Source of the DNA: Prochlorococcus marinus subsp. marinus str. CCMP1375
GTDB taxonomy: Bacteria; Cyanobacteriota; Cyanobacteriia; PCC-6307; Cyanobiaceae
Direction of reading: 5' to 3'
Length of the DNA: 64,000 bases
Assembly: GCF_000007925.1 (NCBI RefSeq)
Contig: NC_005042.1
Span: 1,426,001-1,490,000 of the forward strand
The notes under the pieces are model-generated. The model was not told where the DNA came from and did no database searches. It worked only from the letters and a program-made list of their open reading frames with translations. Below, in pieces: positions 1 through 7,552 of this stretch (within the stretch, counting starts at the first letter, position 1; every line of letters begins with the position of its first letter). A program made the translations under genes and the position numbers.

Positions 1-78
1 GAATAAGTGATAACTGCAAATTCACTCATTTGTTTTTATTTGGAATTTCGAAAGAGAATATCAGAATAAGAAAAAGGA

Positions 79-660
79 ATGTATCTAATTTGACAACCAC
101 ATTTTTTAGAGGGAGCTTACATTTGAGATACGCTTACTCCTATACAATTCATGTATACCCTCTAACTGATTATAAACAGCAAGCAATTGAGAGCTGATAT
201 GATCAATATTTTCAATACCATTTAAGTCAAAAAGAATCCTTTCAATTCGATTCTTTGATTCCACTAAAATGTGGCATTGCCTCGTTCCTGATTCGTATAG
301 CATTAATTTTAACTGATAATTTTAAGAGCATTTTTACGAAGAAAAGACTATGTAAATGAAGTCAGAATCATTATAATGACTCCTATCATAGCTAGTCTGC
401 CATTAAGTATTTCCGCTTTCTTAAGATTACAGAAAGGCATGACTTAAAAAAAGTATTTGTTTACAAATAATATACTAATAGAAAAAAGTGTATGTATCTA
501 TTTATGCTTTTCTCGAAAAACATCGATGCAAAGTCAAATTACTAGCATATTTTAGTATGCCTAAATACATAATTACGATAGAATTGTCGTATTTAATCTA
601 AATAAATTAGCATTTAAAAATAAAGCCTATCAAAAAAACTTTTTGTCAAATTAGATACAT
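79..660. repeat. Segment bounded by exact 18-bp inverted repeats
   Basis: Positions 79-96 read ATGTATCTAATTTGACAA, and positions 643-660 are the exact reverse complement. They enclose about 546 bp of AT-rich DNA that holds one small reverse ORF (106-303). No flanking target-site duplication is visible and no transposase is encoded, so this is at best a miniature element or remnant. A partial third copy of the repeat start (ATGTATCTA) lies near 492-500. Confidence 0.55.
106..303 (-). CDS. Hypothetical protein, 65 aa
   Basis: I do not recognise this protein. It is a 65-aa reading frame with no overlapping competitor, rich in charged residues and Leu/Ile, with no membrane segment and a single Cys. 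It is the only sizeable ORF inside the 79-660 inverted-repeat segment. The start is an ATG. Short unknown ORFs are common in Prochlorococcus islands, so it may be real, but nothing beyond ORF length and plausible composition supports it. Confidence 0.4.
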   Translation of the reverse strand: MLYESGTRQCHILVESKNRIERILFDLNGIENIDHISSQLLAVYNQLEGIHELYRSKRISNVSSL

Positions 661-707
661 CTATAAAGCAATAAAGCTGTAGCTTAATTTCAACCAAAGT
701 TATTACT
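304..707. other. Gene-free AT-rich stretch
   Basis: I see no convincing coding frame or RNA gene here. It contains a small palindrome, TATTTG-TTTA-CAAATA, at 454-469 and a 5-bp inverted repeat around 572-589. The right-hand arm of the 18-bp inverted repeat lies at 643-660. Confidence 0.5.
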
Positions 708-860
708 ATGGAAACCAAAAGTTTGAGACAACAGGATCTAATAAGAAAAGCAATTATTAAAGAATTTCATAAATGTCATCCATCCGGAATTGCTTTTCGA
801 AAGAAGGCTTATAAGCCTTCCTTAAAAGTCAATCAATCACACTACCAGACATCCTTTTAA
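708..860 (+). CDS. Hypothetical small basic protein, 50 aa
   Basis: This ATG-started frame of 50 codons encodes a Lys/Arg/His-rich peptide (METKSLRQQD...YQTSF). It is followed after 3 nt by another small frame on the same strand, which looks like a two-gene arrangement. I know no family. It could be a real short gene or a chance ORF; the compatible spacing with the next ORF is the main argument in its favour. Confidence 0.35.
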   Translation: METKSLRQQDLIRKAIIKEFHKCHPSGIAFRKKAYKPSLKVNQSHYQTSF

Positions 861-863
861 ACA

Positions 864-1034
864 ATGGATGATAATCAAGACTTTCATGGGACGAGCCCTG
901 ACCTTTACGAAGAGATATTAGCTTACGAATCCCTAGACCCATACGAAGGTCTTTTGAATCGCTCCAAGATTACTAGAGCATATCTAAAAAACAGTACTAA
1001 GGAAGTTTCACGCCAAGAGCATCCTAAATACTAA
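864..1034 (+). CDS. Hypothetical small acidic protein, 56 aa
   Basis: A frame of 56 codons begins at ATG 864, 3 nt after the stop of the preceding 50-aa ORF. The product (MDDNQDFHGT...RQEHPKY) is acidic in its first half and has the pattern YEEILAYESLDPYEGLLNRSKI, reminiscent of the short soluble unknown proteins of picocyanobacteria. There is no signal peptide or membrane segment. The function is unknown. It lies about 90 bp upstream of the P-loop gene at 1121. Confidence 0.42.
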   Translation: MDDNQDFHGTSPDLYEEILAYESLDPYEGLLNRSKITRAYLKNSTKEVSRQEHPKY

Positions 1035-1120
1035 TCTACCTATTGTCGTGATTACAAAATGGAAACGATTATCGTTCTTATCTTTTGATAAGGTCAGCAA
1101 TGTTTGGTCTTGCGTAAAAG

Positions 1121-1906
1121 ATGGGACAAAAATGGTTAATTTCAGGCTCGCCAGGGTGCGGGAAGACTACCTGGATACTTAACAAGATCAAAAGCAATCA
1201 AGGTGCTTGCGGATATTTACGCCTAACTGAACAAGCCAACAATAATAAAGAAAAGTTACCTGAATCTCTAATTGATTACACATTCTTGAAAGATCAAGCT
1301 CCTCATCTACAAGACTTATCGGACTGTTCTGATACTTCTATGTCACAACAGAAAGACTTCTTCATTTTGATTGAGCTTTCACAATCTCAATCACCTGAAA
1401 GCGTAGAACCAGCAGAGCTAAATCCTTACATCAAGAGTCAACTTGAGTCTTTAAGGCTACAACCTGATAGGCAACTACACTTTGGTCGAGACTCAGAATT
1501 ACCTAATAATGACACGTTGGTTTTCAAAAAACTTGAATCTTGGAGCCTCAACCTTGCCAAAAGAGTCTGGGATCCACAGAGTCTGAATACCTTTTGGTTT
1601 GAGCTCGTGAATGGAGCCTATGGAGATGTCTATAGAGCCAAGGCTCTCATGAACTTGCCCGATGGACAGTCTATTTTCTTCAATTGGATTGTGAGTCAAA
1701 AAGGGTCACAATTTCTTCCACTAAAAACAGTTTCCCCTCCTAATGGCAGGCCTGAAAGCCCATCAGCGCTAGTTATACAAGGTAAAGGACTTGATTGCAT
1801 AGGCATTGAGTCAACGATTAATCACTGCCTACTAAACGATGCCTTACTCGAAATGCATCAAACACCTTTACGAAATCAACAGCCAGAAGCTCTTCGCACA
1901 AACTAA
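1121..1906 (+). CDS. COG0523/CobW-like P-loop NTPase
   Basis: The N-terminus carries a Walker A loop, GSPGCGKTT (residues 9-17). The last third (LPDGQSIFFNW ... ALVIQGKGLD ... INHCLLNDALL) resembles the CobW C-terminal domain of COG0523 metal-handling GTPases. The CxCC metal-binding motif typical of true COG0523 metallochaperones is absent, and the middle is short and Ser/Gln-rich, so a metal role is uncertain. At 261 aa it is shorter than most family members. It starts at an ATG and lies 5 nt upstream of the first of two phosphoesterase-like genes, probably in one operon. Confidence 0.7.
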   Translation: MGQKWLISGSPGCGKTTWILNKIKSNQGACGYLRLTEQANNNKEKLPESLIDYTFLKDQAPHLQDLSDCSDTSMSQQKDFFILIELSQSQSPESVEPAELNPYIKSQLESLRLQPDRQLHFGRDSELPNNDTLVFKKLESWSLNLAKRVWDPQSLNTFWFELVNGAYGDVYRAKALMNLPDGQSIFFNWIVSQKGSQFLPLKTVSPPNGRPESPSALVIQGKGLDCIGIESTINHCLLNDALLEMHQTPLRNQQPEALRTN

Positions 1907-1911
1907 TCATC

Positions 1912-2727
1912 ATGAAACACGCAGTTATCTCCTGCCTACATGCCAACCTCGCTGCAGTGAAAGCGGTATTAAATGATATTGATCAACAAGGAATTGACGA
2001 TATCACTTGTCTTGGAGATCTTGTAGGCTATGGGCCACAACCGAATGAAGTAGTAGATCTAGTACGAGAGCGTGCTATTGCTAGCTGTCAAGGATGCTGG
2101 GATGAAGATATTATTGAGGGTCTTAATGCATGCGAATGCAGCTACCCATCTCAACTAGCGGAAAAACGGGGACATCTAGCTCATGAGTGGACAGCAGAAC
2201 AATTAACAAATATCAATAAAAATTTTCTAGCAAGCTTGCCAACATCAATACGTAGAGATCGCATCCTGTTTGTTCATGGCAGTCCCAATAGCCAACATGA
2301 GTATCTTCTACCTGACATGAATGCATTTGCAGCACTTGAAAGAGTTAACAAAGCCGGAGCTGATACTTTGTTTTGCGGACACACTCATCAACCTTATGTA
2401 CGTGAACTAAAAAATGGAACAATTCGAGTGCGGCTACAAAACACATCTAATAACAATGCAGAAGAAAAGGAAATAAAGTTACCGATGCGAAAAATCGTCA
2501 ATGCAGGATCAGTCGGCGAGCCTCGTCATGGCAGCACTAATGCCACCTATGTAACCCATGATGATGTTACTGGTGAAGTTGAAATCAAAGAGGTAGCTTA
2601 TGATATTAGGCAAACATGCCAAGCCATTATTGATGCTGGACTGCCACCAATATTTGCATGGCGACTAAGCCATGGCTTTGAATTTGCTGAGCAAGCCGAA
2701 GATGCTAGTCATGTTTGTGAACGATGA
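1912..2727 (+). CDS. Metallophosphoesterase-like protein with altered metal ligands
   Basis: This 271-aa protein has the calcineurin-like phosphoesterase fold of the YfcE/MJ0936 type. GDLVGYGPQPNE, FVHGSP, FCGHTHQP and NAGSVGEPRHGS are clear. However, the first metal motif reads SCLHAN where family members have SDxHGN (Asp replaced by Cys), and GNHD is replaced by GCWDE. Several but not all metal ligands therefore remain, and activity is doubtful or altered. The gene lies 5 nt after the P-loop gene and overlaps the next phosphoesterase-like gene by 4 nt (ATGA), indicating translational coupling. Confidence 0.82.
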   Translation: MKHAVISCLHANLAAVKAVLNDIDQQGIDDITCLGDLVGYGPQPNEVVDLVRERAIASCQGCWDEDIIEGLNACECSYPSQLAEKRGHLAHEWTAEQLTNINKNFLASLPTSIRRDRILFVHGSPNSQHEYLLPDMNAFAALERVNKAGADTLFCGHTHQPYVRELKNGTIRVRLQNTSNNNAEEKEIKLPMRKIVNAGSVGEPRHGSTNATYVTHDDVTGEVEIKEVAYDIRQTCQAIIDAGLPPIFAWRLSHGFEFAEQAEDASHVCER

Positions 2728-3437
2728 TTGAGCGCTGGGCACTAGTGAGTGGTCTAAAAGGTGACCTAGGAACCTATGAGCTGATTCAACGTAATTTAAA
2801 GAAGGCTCGCGGAGTTACGGCCTTATTTGTCCTAGGAGATATGATCGGGCCAGAACGCAACTGTGATGCATTATTAAATCGACTACAAAATCCCCGACGT
2901 GATGAGTTACAACCTCAGTGCATTTATGGCTGGTGGGAAGAGCAGCTGCTTACAGAGCAGGGATTACGTGGCGAGCAAAAGGCCGATGCTTTGCGACTAA
3001 ATCAAGGCGAAGAAGCAGTAACAGCCTTATTGAATGCTGTTGATACCTATCATCTCAAGTGGCTAGCATCACTTCAATTTGGCTTCATTGAATTAGATTG
3101 CGGCTTAATCCATGGAAGCTCCGCAGATGTAGGAGATAACCTTACATCTGAAACATCTCCGCTCATTCTTATTGATCGCCTCACTCGACTTGATGTAAAT
3201 AGATTATTCACAGCACACAGTACCAAACAATTTCATCTTGAGCTCACGGGGGGAAGGCTCGATTCACAGGTAAAAGACCTGAATGGCAAAAGTCAACATC
3301 AGCAGAAAGTATCTAAACAAAGCATCATTGGAATTGGAGCAGGAGCGAATTACACCATCTATGACGTTGGTAGTGATAAAACACACTTTCTGAGCGTTGG
3401 TGATCAATACAATAAAAAAGGAAAAGGTTTCGCATAA
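2724..3437 (+). CDS. Degenerate metallophosphoesterase paralogue
   Basis: A 237-aa relative of the preceding protein. LGDMIGP, LIHGSS and the C-terminal GIGAGANYTIYD block can be aligned to phosphoesterase motifs. The DxH motif is SGLKGD, GNHD/E is GWWEE and GHxH is AHST, so most of the dinuclear metal site is gone. This is probably a pseudo-enzyme, perhaps a partner of its neighbour. Its ATG overlaps the stop of the upstream gene by 4 nt. The fold assignment rests on order and spacing of motifs and on adjacency to the better-preserved paralogue. Confidence 0.68.
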   Translation: MIERWALVSGLKGDLGTYELIQRNLKKARGVTALFVLGDMIGPERNCDALLNRLQNPRRDELQPQCIYGWWEEQLLTEQGLRGEQKADALRLNQGEEAVTALLNAVDTYHLKWLASLQFGFIELDCGLIHGSSADVGDNLTSETSPLILIDRLTRLDVNRLFTAHSTKQFHLELTGGRLDSQVKDLNGKSQHQQKVSKQSIIGIGAGANYTIYDVGSDKTHFLSVGDQYNKKGKGFA

Positions 3438-3680
3438 CAAGCATCACTAAAATAATCATCTTAGTAATGGTGTCTCTGCTCCTCGCTTCTACGTTTGGTG
3501 GTCTTATTTTCTCAGTTCTTAAAAGTTGAGAAGGGGTCTGCAATCCAATTCCAATAACGCGTGAAGGGAACCTGCATCCAACCCCTCACTCCCTAAACAT
3601 TACTCCTGATTTTGATGCTGTAAATAAGGATATTCCATTCAAACTATATACTTAAAAAGATAAAAATCACTAAGGAAAAA

Positions 3681-4868
3681 ATGACCATTAATAAATTGGC
3701 AGTAAAAGTATTAACCGTGGCCAGCTCAGGTTTTTTCTTACTGATCATTGCTAAATCAATTACTGCCAAACCAACCTTTCTAACAAACCTGTCAAATCGC
3801 AGACTTCAAAATTCAATCGAATCACTACGACAAGAGATGGATATCCCTGGCGCCTCAATCGCAGTAATTGATAACGGGAAGATATCCTGGGCAAAGGGTT
3901 TCGGGATAGCCGACAAAATTACTCAACGTGAGGTAACAACGTCTACCTTATTTACCGCTAATTCAATCACCAAAGTACAAACATCTCTAGCCGTAGTAAA
4001 ACTACTAGCTGATAAAGGAATCGCGTTAGATGAACCAGTAAACCGTTATCTTAAAAGCTGGAAAATCCCAAAGAATCAATTCACAGCAAAAGTGCCAGTT
4101 ACTTTTAGGATGCTACTGAATCATACTGCAGCACTTACCTCACCTTATCCAGACGGTTGCTGTGGTCCTAAAGAAACTTTGCCGACGGTAAAGCAGTTTT
4201 TAAATGGTAAGCCGCCTGCAACGAATCCCCCAGTAACGGTAACCAACGTACCAGGAGAAAAGTTTGCATACTGCAATGGCTGTTACTCAGTGCTTCAGCC
4301 TGCTATTGAAGACGTCGGCGACAAACCTTTCAAAAGATTAATGAACGAGTTGGTGATACAACCTGCAAAAATGATGAATAGTACTTTTGACGACGAGTTC
4401 TTCCTAGAAGACTCCTCAACAATAGCCATTCCTTACGACAGCGATGGCAGTGTGCATAAAAAAGCCCCAATGCGCAGTACTATCCTCTCTCCAGGTCTAC
4501 TCTGGACAACAGCGACCGATCTAGCTCTCTTCAATTTAGCCTTCACCCGAGCACTCAAAGGAGAAGGCACTCTAATTAATCAAAGACTAGCTGAAGCTTT
4601 AATTATTCCGAGTTCAACGCCGACACGCAGTCTAGGATTTTTTATTGTTAATAAAAATGCTCAGGAAGATTCAAAGGGTGACTACCTTTCTCACAGTGGA
4701 TCGAATATTGGTTATCTCTCACTTTCTATCATCAGCAAAGACGGTAAGAAGGGTGCTGTAATTTTGATCAACAAAGGACCAAATCCTTTCACAACAACTG
4801 AAATACCTGAATATTCCTTCATCACAGACAGTTTGAAGTTGATCAGTAAATACAATCGTTGGGATTAG
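3681..4868 (+). CDS. Class C beta-lactamase-like serine hydrolase, exported
   Basis: This 395-aa protein starts with a signal peptide or anchor (basic N-terminus, hydrophobic stretch about residues 8-24). The penicillin-recognising fold motifs are present: SITK with nucleophile S95 and K98, YCN at 197-199 in place of YSN, and HSG in HSGSNIGY near 335. Likely substrates are D-amino peptides or esters; true beta-lactamase activity cannot be claimed. AAGGA lies just upstream of the ATG. Paired Cys residues (160-161) may form disulphides after export. It stands alone, directly before the first EVE-gene remnant. Confidence 0.82.
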   Translation: MTINKLAVKVLTVASSGFFLLIIAKSITAKPTFLTNLSNRRLQNSIESLRQEMDIPGASIAVIDNGKISWAKGFGIADKITQREVTTSTLFTANSITKVQTSLAVVKLLADKGIALDEPVNRYLKSWKIPKNQFTAKVPVTFRMLLNHTAALTSPYPDGCCGPKETLPTVKQFLNGKPPATNPPVTVTNVPGEKFAYCNGCYSVLQPAIEDVGDKPFKRLMNELVIQPAKMMNSTFDDEFFLEDSSTIAIPYDSDGSVHKKAPMRSTILSPGLLWTTATDLALFNLAFTRALKGEGTLINQRLAEALIIPSSTPTRSLGFFIVNKNAQEDSKGDYLSHSGSNIGYLSLSIISKDGKKGAVILINKGPNPFTTTEIPEYSFITDSLKLISKYNRWD

Positions 4869-4869
4869 T

Positions 4870-4884
4870 AATCAAAACTTGATT
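4870..4884. other. Small palindrome after the hydrolase gene
   Basis: AATCAA-AAC-TTGATT, 6-bp arms with a 3-nt loop, begins just after the stop of the serine hydrolase. No T-run follows on the plus strand, so termination is not clear. It resembles the ATCAA/TTGAT half-sites found further on, but the spacer is 3 nt and not 6. Confidence 0.35.
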
Positions 4885-4888
4885 GAAA

Positions 4889-5033
4889 TAGAATAAAGAA
4901 ATGAGGGTGAGAATGTTAAGCCATCCACACATCACAATATCGCTGAGAACCCATGGCATCACAGGAACCCAACTACTGGCTAATGAAGAGTGAGCCGACA
5001 GTTATACCAAGGGATTTGAAGGAATCGAGGTAG
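4889..5033 (+). pseudogene. EVE-domain gene 5' remnant, copy 1
   Basis: About 65 bp of upstream sequence are followed by ATG 4953 and 26 codons reading MASQEPNYWLMKSEPT..., then a stop at 5031. YWLMKSEP is the opening motif of the intact EVE gene at 12918, and 20 nt (TGGCTAATGAAGAGTGAGCC) are identical between them. Homology to EVE ends after the SEP motif apart from a faint DLKE. Upstream sequence and codons closely match copy 2 (6415-6553). I read it as a truncated duplicate marking a past insertion junction. Confidence 0.8.
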
Positions 5034-5038
5034 TCCAT

Positions 5039-5060
5039 ACTAGCAAAATACTAGCAAGAT
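5039..5060 (+). repeat. Tandem 11-bp repeat
   Basis: ACTAGCAAAAT followed directly by ACTAGCAAGAT, differing at one position, just 3' of EVE remnant 1. Comparable 11-bp tandem pairs occur at remnants 2 and 3 and upstream of the intact EVE gene. Confidence 0.5.
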
Positions 5061-5093
5061 CTTCATTCGAAATTCCAACCAACTAAAGAAAAA

Positions 5094-5471
5094 ATGAGCC
5101 AAGAAATCAATCTTGAACATGCCAAAAAAGCTCAAAAAGATGCTGAATGGGCTTACAACAATGCAATGGAAAAGTTCTACTACTCAATGTTGGAAGTTGT
5201 TTTTTTAAGGATAAAAAGTCATCTCAGTCCCCAAGGGTTAAAGAAAGTCATAGAGATGGACGAGAAAAGAAACGACAATGAAAACTTGGGAGTTGAATTT
5301 AGCCAGAAAACTTGGGCAGTTTTAGCAGAATCTTGGGCTGGAGCAGAAGGTCTAGCTATGACAAAAATCGCTGATCTGTATGGACTGGAGGTCGCTGATT
5401 TGGATATATCTAAAATTGAGAGACTTAATGAAAAGCCTGATACTCCAAGATGTGAACCAACTAATAGATAA
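5094..5471 (+). CDS. Hypothetical protein, 125 aa
   Basis: I do not recognise the family. The first 30 residues are Ala/Lys/Glu-rich and helical, followed by a central WAVLAESWAGAEG segment and an acidic-basic C-terminus ending DTPRCEPTNR. No signal peptide or membrane segment is visible. The start is an ATG (MSQEIN) preceded by an A-rich stretch. It is the first gene of the cassette between EVE remnants 1 and 2. The composition looks like real coding sequence. Confidence 0.6.
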   Translation: MSQEINLEHAKKAQKDAEWAYNNAMEKFYYSMLEVVFLRIKSHLSPQGLKKVIEMDEKRNDNENLGVEFSQKTWAVLAESWAGAEGLAMTKIADLYGLEVADLDISKIERLNEKPDTPRCEPTNR

Positions 5472-5597
5472 GAGAAGCAAAAATATAATGCATATTAAAT
5501 GGCATCTAATTTCATCAAAATACTAACCAGCAAATTAGCGAAAGATATAATTTCAATGCTTCTCCAACTAAGAGAGAGTCAACAAATTAAGAATTTT

Positions 5598-5774
5598 TCA
5601 TTCAGAGTCATCTAACTCATCGAAGTCTTCTGCGTTCCCAAAATGATGCGCTCTCTGATCATCAACATCAGCCATCGAATCAACAAAAGCATCATTATCA
5701 TTATTGTTTCTACTTTCAATACTGTCAGCAATAGACCTAAGTTTGCTAGCAATAATCGCTCGGAACCCTTTCAT
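5598..5774 (-). CDS. Hypothetical small acidic protein, 58 aa
   Basis: An uninterrupted 58-codon frame begins at ATG 5774. It has a basic amphipathic start (MKGFRAIIASKLRSIADSI), then an Asn/Asp-rich stretch and a strongly acidic tail (DFDELDDSE). That polarity looks non-random. It lies 36 nt downstream of the next reverse ORF (5811-6005), on the same strand, so the two may be cotranscribed. No family is recognised. Confidence 0.42.
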   Translation of the reverse strand: MKGFRAIIASKLRSIADSIESRNNNDNDAFVDSMADVDDQRAHHFGNAEDFDELDDSE

Positions 5775-5810
5775 GTCAATATCAAAGATCTGTGAAGTAA
5801 AGTTTCTTTT

Positions 5811-6005
5811 TCATAATTCATTTTCGTTTTGAATTGCCTCTCTCGGAATCACCCAAACATCATCATTAATATTTTCTCCTAACCACTCCTTATATTCATT
5901 GAATATGCAACGCCGATCAGAAGGTTCTTTTAATGTTTCCATTCTTGAAACAGCATTATTCAAAGCTAAGCGCAAGATTTCTTTTAGCTCTGAATCAGCA
6001 TTCAT
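5811..6005 (-). CDS. Hypothetical protein, 64 aa
   Basis: A helical, charged 64-aa protein (MNADSELKEILRLALNNAVS...) with a central EYKEWLGENINDDVWVIPREA segment. There is no membrane segment. It reads towards the 58-aa ORF and may form a two-gene unit with it. The function is unknown. Composition and a clean ATG start support a genuine gene; it sits in the small-gene cassette between EVE remnants. Confidence 0.48.
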   Translation of the reverse strand: MNADSELKEILRLALNNAVSRMETLKEPSDRRCIFNEYKEWLGENINDDVWVIPREAIQNENEL

Positions 6006-6159
6006 TTCTCAAGAAAGATATCTTCTAACAAATGCATAGCTAAAAATTGCAACATTGGAATTGTATAAAATACTCTTTATGTATAGACCCTCATTTAGTA
6101 ACAGCGCTTTCGGTGTAGAACTCACCTGCTAACCTACTAACTAAAAGAGATGCTTACAG

Positions 6160-6426
6160 ATGCTAAAGATAATTTTTCTGGCTATTTCTCTATATTTACT
6201 ATTTAAGATCCTCAAGAAAAGAAAGACTAATAAATCTATGGGGAAAACTGACTTAAGCGATGCAATTTCAACCTGGCGACATGATGAGGGGAAAGACATT
6301 AAACAAGAACCTTTATATTCTTCTCGTCATGAATCAACACCAAGTAGCGAGAGGACCGCAGAAGAAATAGTCACTAAGCATGAAAAAATAAATAGAGAGG
6401 CGATGAAAAATGAAGAATTAGAATAA
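6160..6426 (+). CDS. Hypothetical single-pass membrane protein, 88 aa
   Basis: Residues 2-18 (LKIIFLAISLYLLFKIL) form one hydrophobic helix followed by KKRK, giving a cytosol-facing, hydrophilic, Ser/Glu-rich tail. The family is unknown. Its stop (GAATAA) coincides with the left end of EVE remnant 2, so its 3' end may have been created at that junction. The ATG start is at 6160. Confidence 0.55.
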   Translation: MLKIIFLAISLYLLFKILKKRKTNKSMGKTDLSDAISTWRHDEGKDIKQEPLYSSRHESTPSSERTAEEIVTKHEKINREAMKNEELE

Positions 6427-6553
6427 AGAAATAGGGGTGAGAATGTTAAGCCATCCACACACCATCCACACATCGCAATATCGCTGAAACCCCATGGCAT
6501 CACAGGAAACTAACTACTGGCTAATGAACCACGAACCTTATTTGAGACAGTAG
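6415..6553 (+). pseudogene. EVE-domain gene 5' remnant, copy 2
   Basis: The upstream block from about 6421 closely matches copy 1, with an extra 11-bp CCATCCACACA unit (tandem at 6451-6472). ATG 6494 opens MASQETNYWLMNHEP and the frame stops at 6551-6553 after 19 codons. The YWLM core of the EVE gene is kept and the following codons are altered. It lies 21 nt from the end of ptrA, so it marks the left edge of the phosphate/arsenate cassette. Confidence 0.78.
6451..6472 (+). repeat. Tandem 11-bp repeat in EVE remnant 2
   Basis: CCATCCACACA occurs twice in tandem. Copy 1 has a single unit at the same place, and copy 3 has two units, CCATTCCAACT and CCATTCCAACA (11516-11537). Confidence 0.7.
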
Positions 6554-6574
6554 TAATAGAAAGGGTTTATGCAT

Positions 6575-7198
6575 TTAAAAAGCGATAACCAAAAAACCTC
6601 CATCTAATTTTCTCAACCAACCAGTTTTCTTCAGTTGAGACAATATCCTTGTAATGGTTACACGCGTTAGTCCTACTGCATTAGCAATATCTTGATGAGT
6701 GATCAAGAAATCAATCATCAAGCCCTCTTCCACTGGCTTACCAAAATCAGTAGCTATCAATTCAAGGAATGCTTTAACCCTTTCTTCAGCAGTCTTTTCT
6801 AAGAGAACAGTCAAATTTAATTCTGTAGAACGATGGCGTAATGAGAGCGACTCCAAAATTGCCAAGGCCAAAGGTGGAGAATTATATACTTCTTCGACAG
6901 GCAAGTGTAGTAGTTCACAATCAACCAAAGTAAATGGACTGCAGTGGTCAATGAAAGAAAATGGTTCGCCAAGTACCTGATTTTGCCCCACAAAACCAAG
7001 AATAAATTCGTTACCATCAATTCTTGGCACTCGTAATTTAATTAATCCTTTAACAACAATCCAGATCTTGCCTTTAAGCCAAGGAATATAATTTCCTTTG
7101 GAAATATGAACAATATTCTTTCTAGCAAAACTAGTTTCCAAAAATTTTGACAATCCGTCTAAAACCTTTGGTGAAACCGTGCAATTAGCTGCAGCCAC
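6575..7198 (-). CDS. ptrA: Crp/Fnr-family regulator, PtrA-like
   Basis: This 207-aa regulator has an N-terminal cyclic-nucleotide-binding-type beta-roll (about 25-120) and a C-terminal winged HTH (THQDIANAVGLTRVTITRIL, about 165-185). In Prochlorococcus a Crp-family gene next to pstS is the PtrA regulator of the phosphate genes; I name it on family plus context. Phosphate-binding cassette residues typical of cAMP-responsive Crp are not evident, so the ligand is unknown. It is transcribed away from pstS. A palindrome of ArsR operator type lies 38 nt upstream of its start (7236-7251). Confidence 0.82.
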   Translation of the reverse strand: MAAANCTVSPKVLDGLSKFLETSFARKNIVHISKGNYIPWLKGKIWIVVKGLIKLRVPRIDGNEFILGFVGQNQVLGEPFSFIDHCSPFTLVDCELLHLPVEEVYNSPPLALAILESLSLRHRSTELNLTVLLEKTAEERVKAFLELIATDFGKPVEEGLMIDFLITHQDIANAVGLTRVTITRILSQLKKTGWLRKLDGGFLVIAF

Positions 7199-7233
7199 AT
7201 TTGACTGATTAAATATACAAATAATATATCATC

Positions 7234-7253
7234 ATATCAATAATACTTGATAT
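7234..7253. promoter_or_regulatory. ArsR-type palindrome upstream of ptrA
   Basis: ATATCAA-TAATAC-TTGATAT, perfect 7-bp arms with a 6-nt spacer, contains ATCAA-N6-TTGAT at 7236-7251. The same pattern is found before pstS and twice between gap and arsR. It is placed to act on ptrA (reverse) or on a forward transcript starting here. Confidence 0.65.
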
Positions 7254-7258
7254 AAAGA

Positions 7259-7453
7259 ATGTATATGCATTACCTGGATTGGAAGAGCATGGTCGGTTGC
7301 TGCTTCAAGCAGGAAGCTTACAGAGATCCTCGATTTTGCGTCAGTGATTTCTATTGCGAGGAAAGGGTTAGTGGCCAAATCGCCTGGCAATTGGTTCAGG
7401 GCTTAAGTGACGTAAGGCTCGATCGTCTAAGAGGTGAAAGCCGCTCTGAGTGA
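7259..7453 (+). CDS. Doubtful ORF, 64 aa, richer in GC than its surroundings
   Basis: The frame encodes MYMHYLDWKSMVGCC... with four Cys and an Arg/Glu-rich end. It begins 5 nt after the palindrome at 7234-7253. The base composition is visibly richer in GC than the flanking DNA, and I recognise no family in this or the other frames. It may be a fragment of a foreign or decayed gene, or the transcribed leader before pstS. I keep it only as a possibility. Confidence 0.25.
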   Translation: MYMHYLDWKSMVGCCFKQEAYRDPRFCVSDFYCEERVSGQIAWQLVQGLSDVRLDRLRGESRSE

Positions 7454-7484
7454 CGACCTTCCATCATCGTTTTATGGTAAATAC

Positions 7485-7500
7485 ATCAAGAAAACTTGAT
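7485..7500. promoter_or_regulatory. ArsR-type palindrome upstream of pstS
   Basis: ATCAA-GAAAAC-TTGAT, arms in fact 6 bp (ATCAAG/CTTGAT). It lies 52 nt before the pstS start codon, in promoter range. Two TTGATTA copies follow about 18 nt apart and could belong to a Pho-type site, but I could not fit a full Pho box. Confidence 0.6.
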
Positions 7501-7552
7501 TAAAACAACTTTTATTGATTAGAATGCAATTGATTCAGTTCTTGTTTTTCTC

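Noticed and set aside
3325-3543. 72-aa reverse ORF at the end of the second phosphoesterase-like gene
   Set aside because: It overlaps the end of a supported gene, has odd composition and no recognisable motif. An 11-bp inverted repeat (ATTGGAATTGG at 3327, CCAATTCCAAT at 3544) was also seen but looked incidental.
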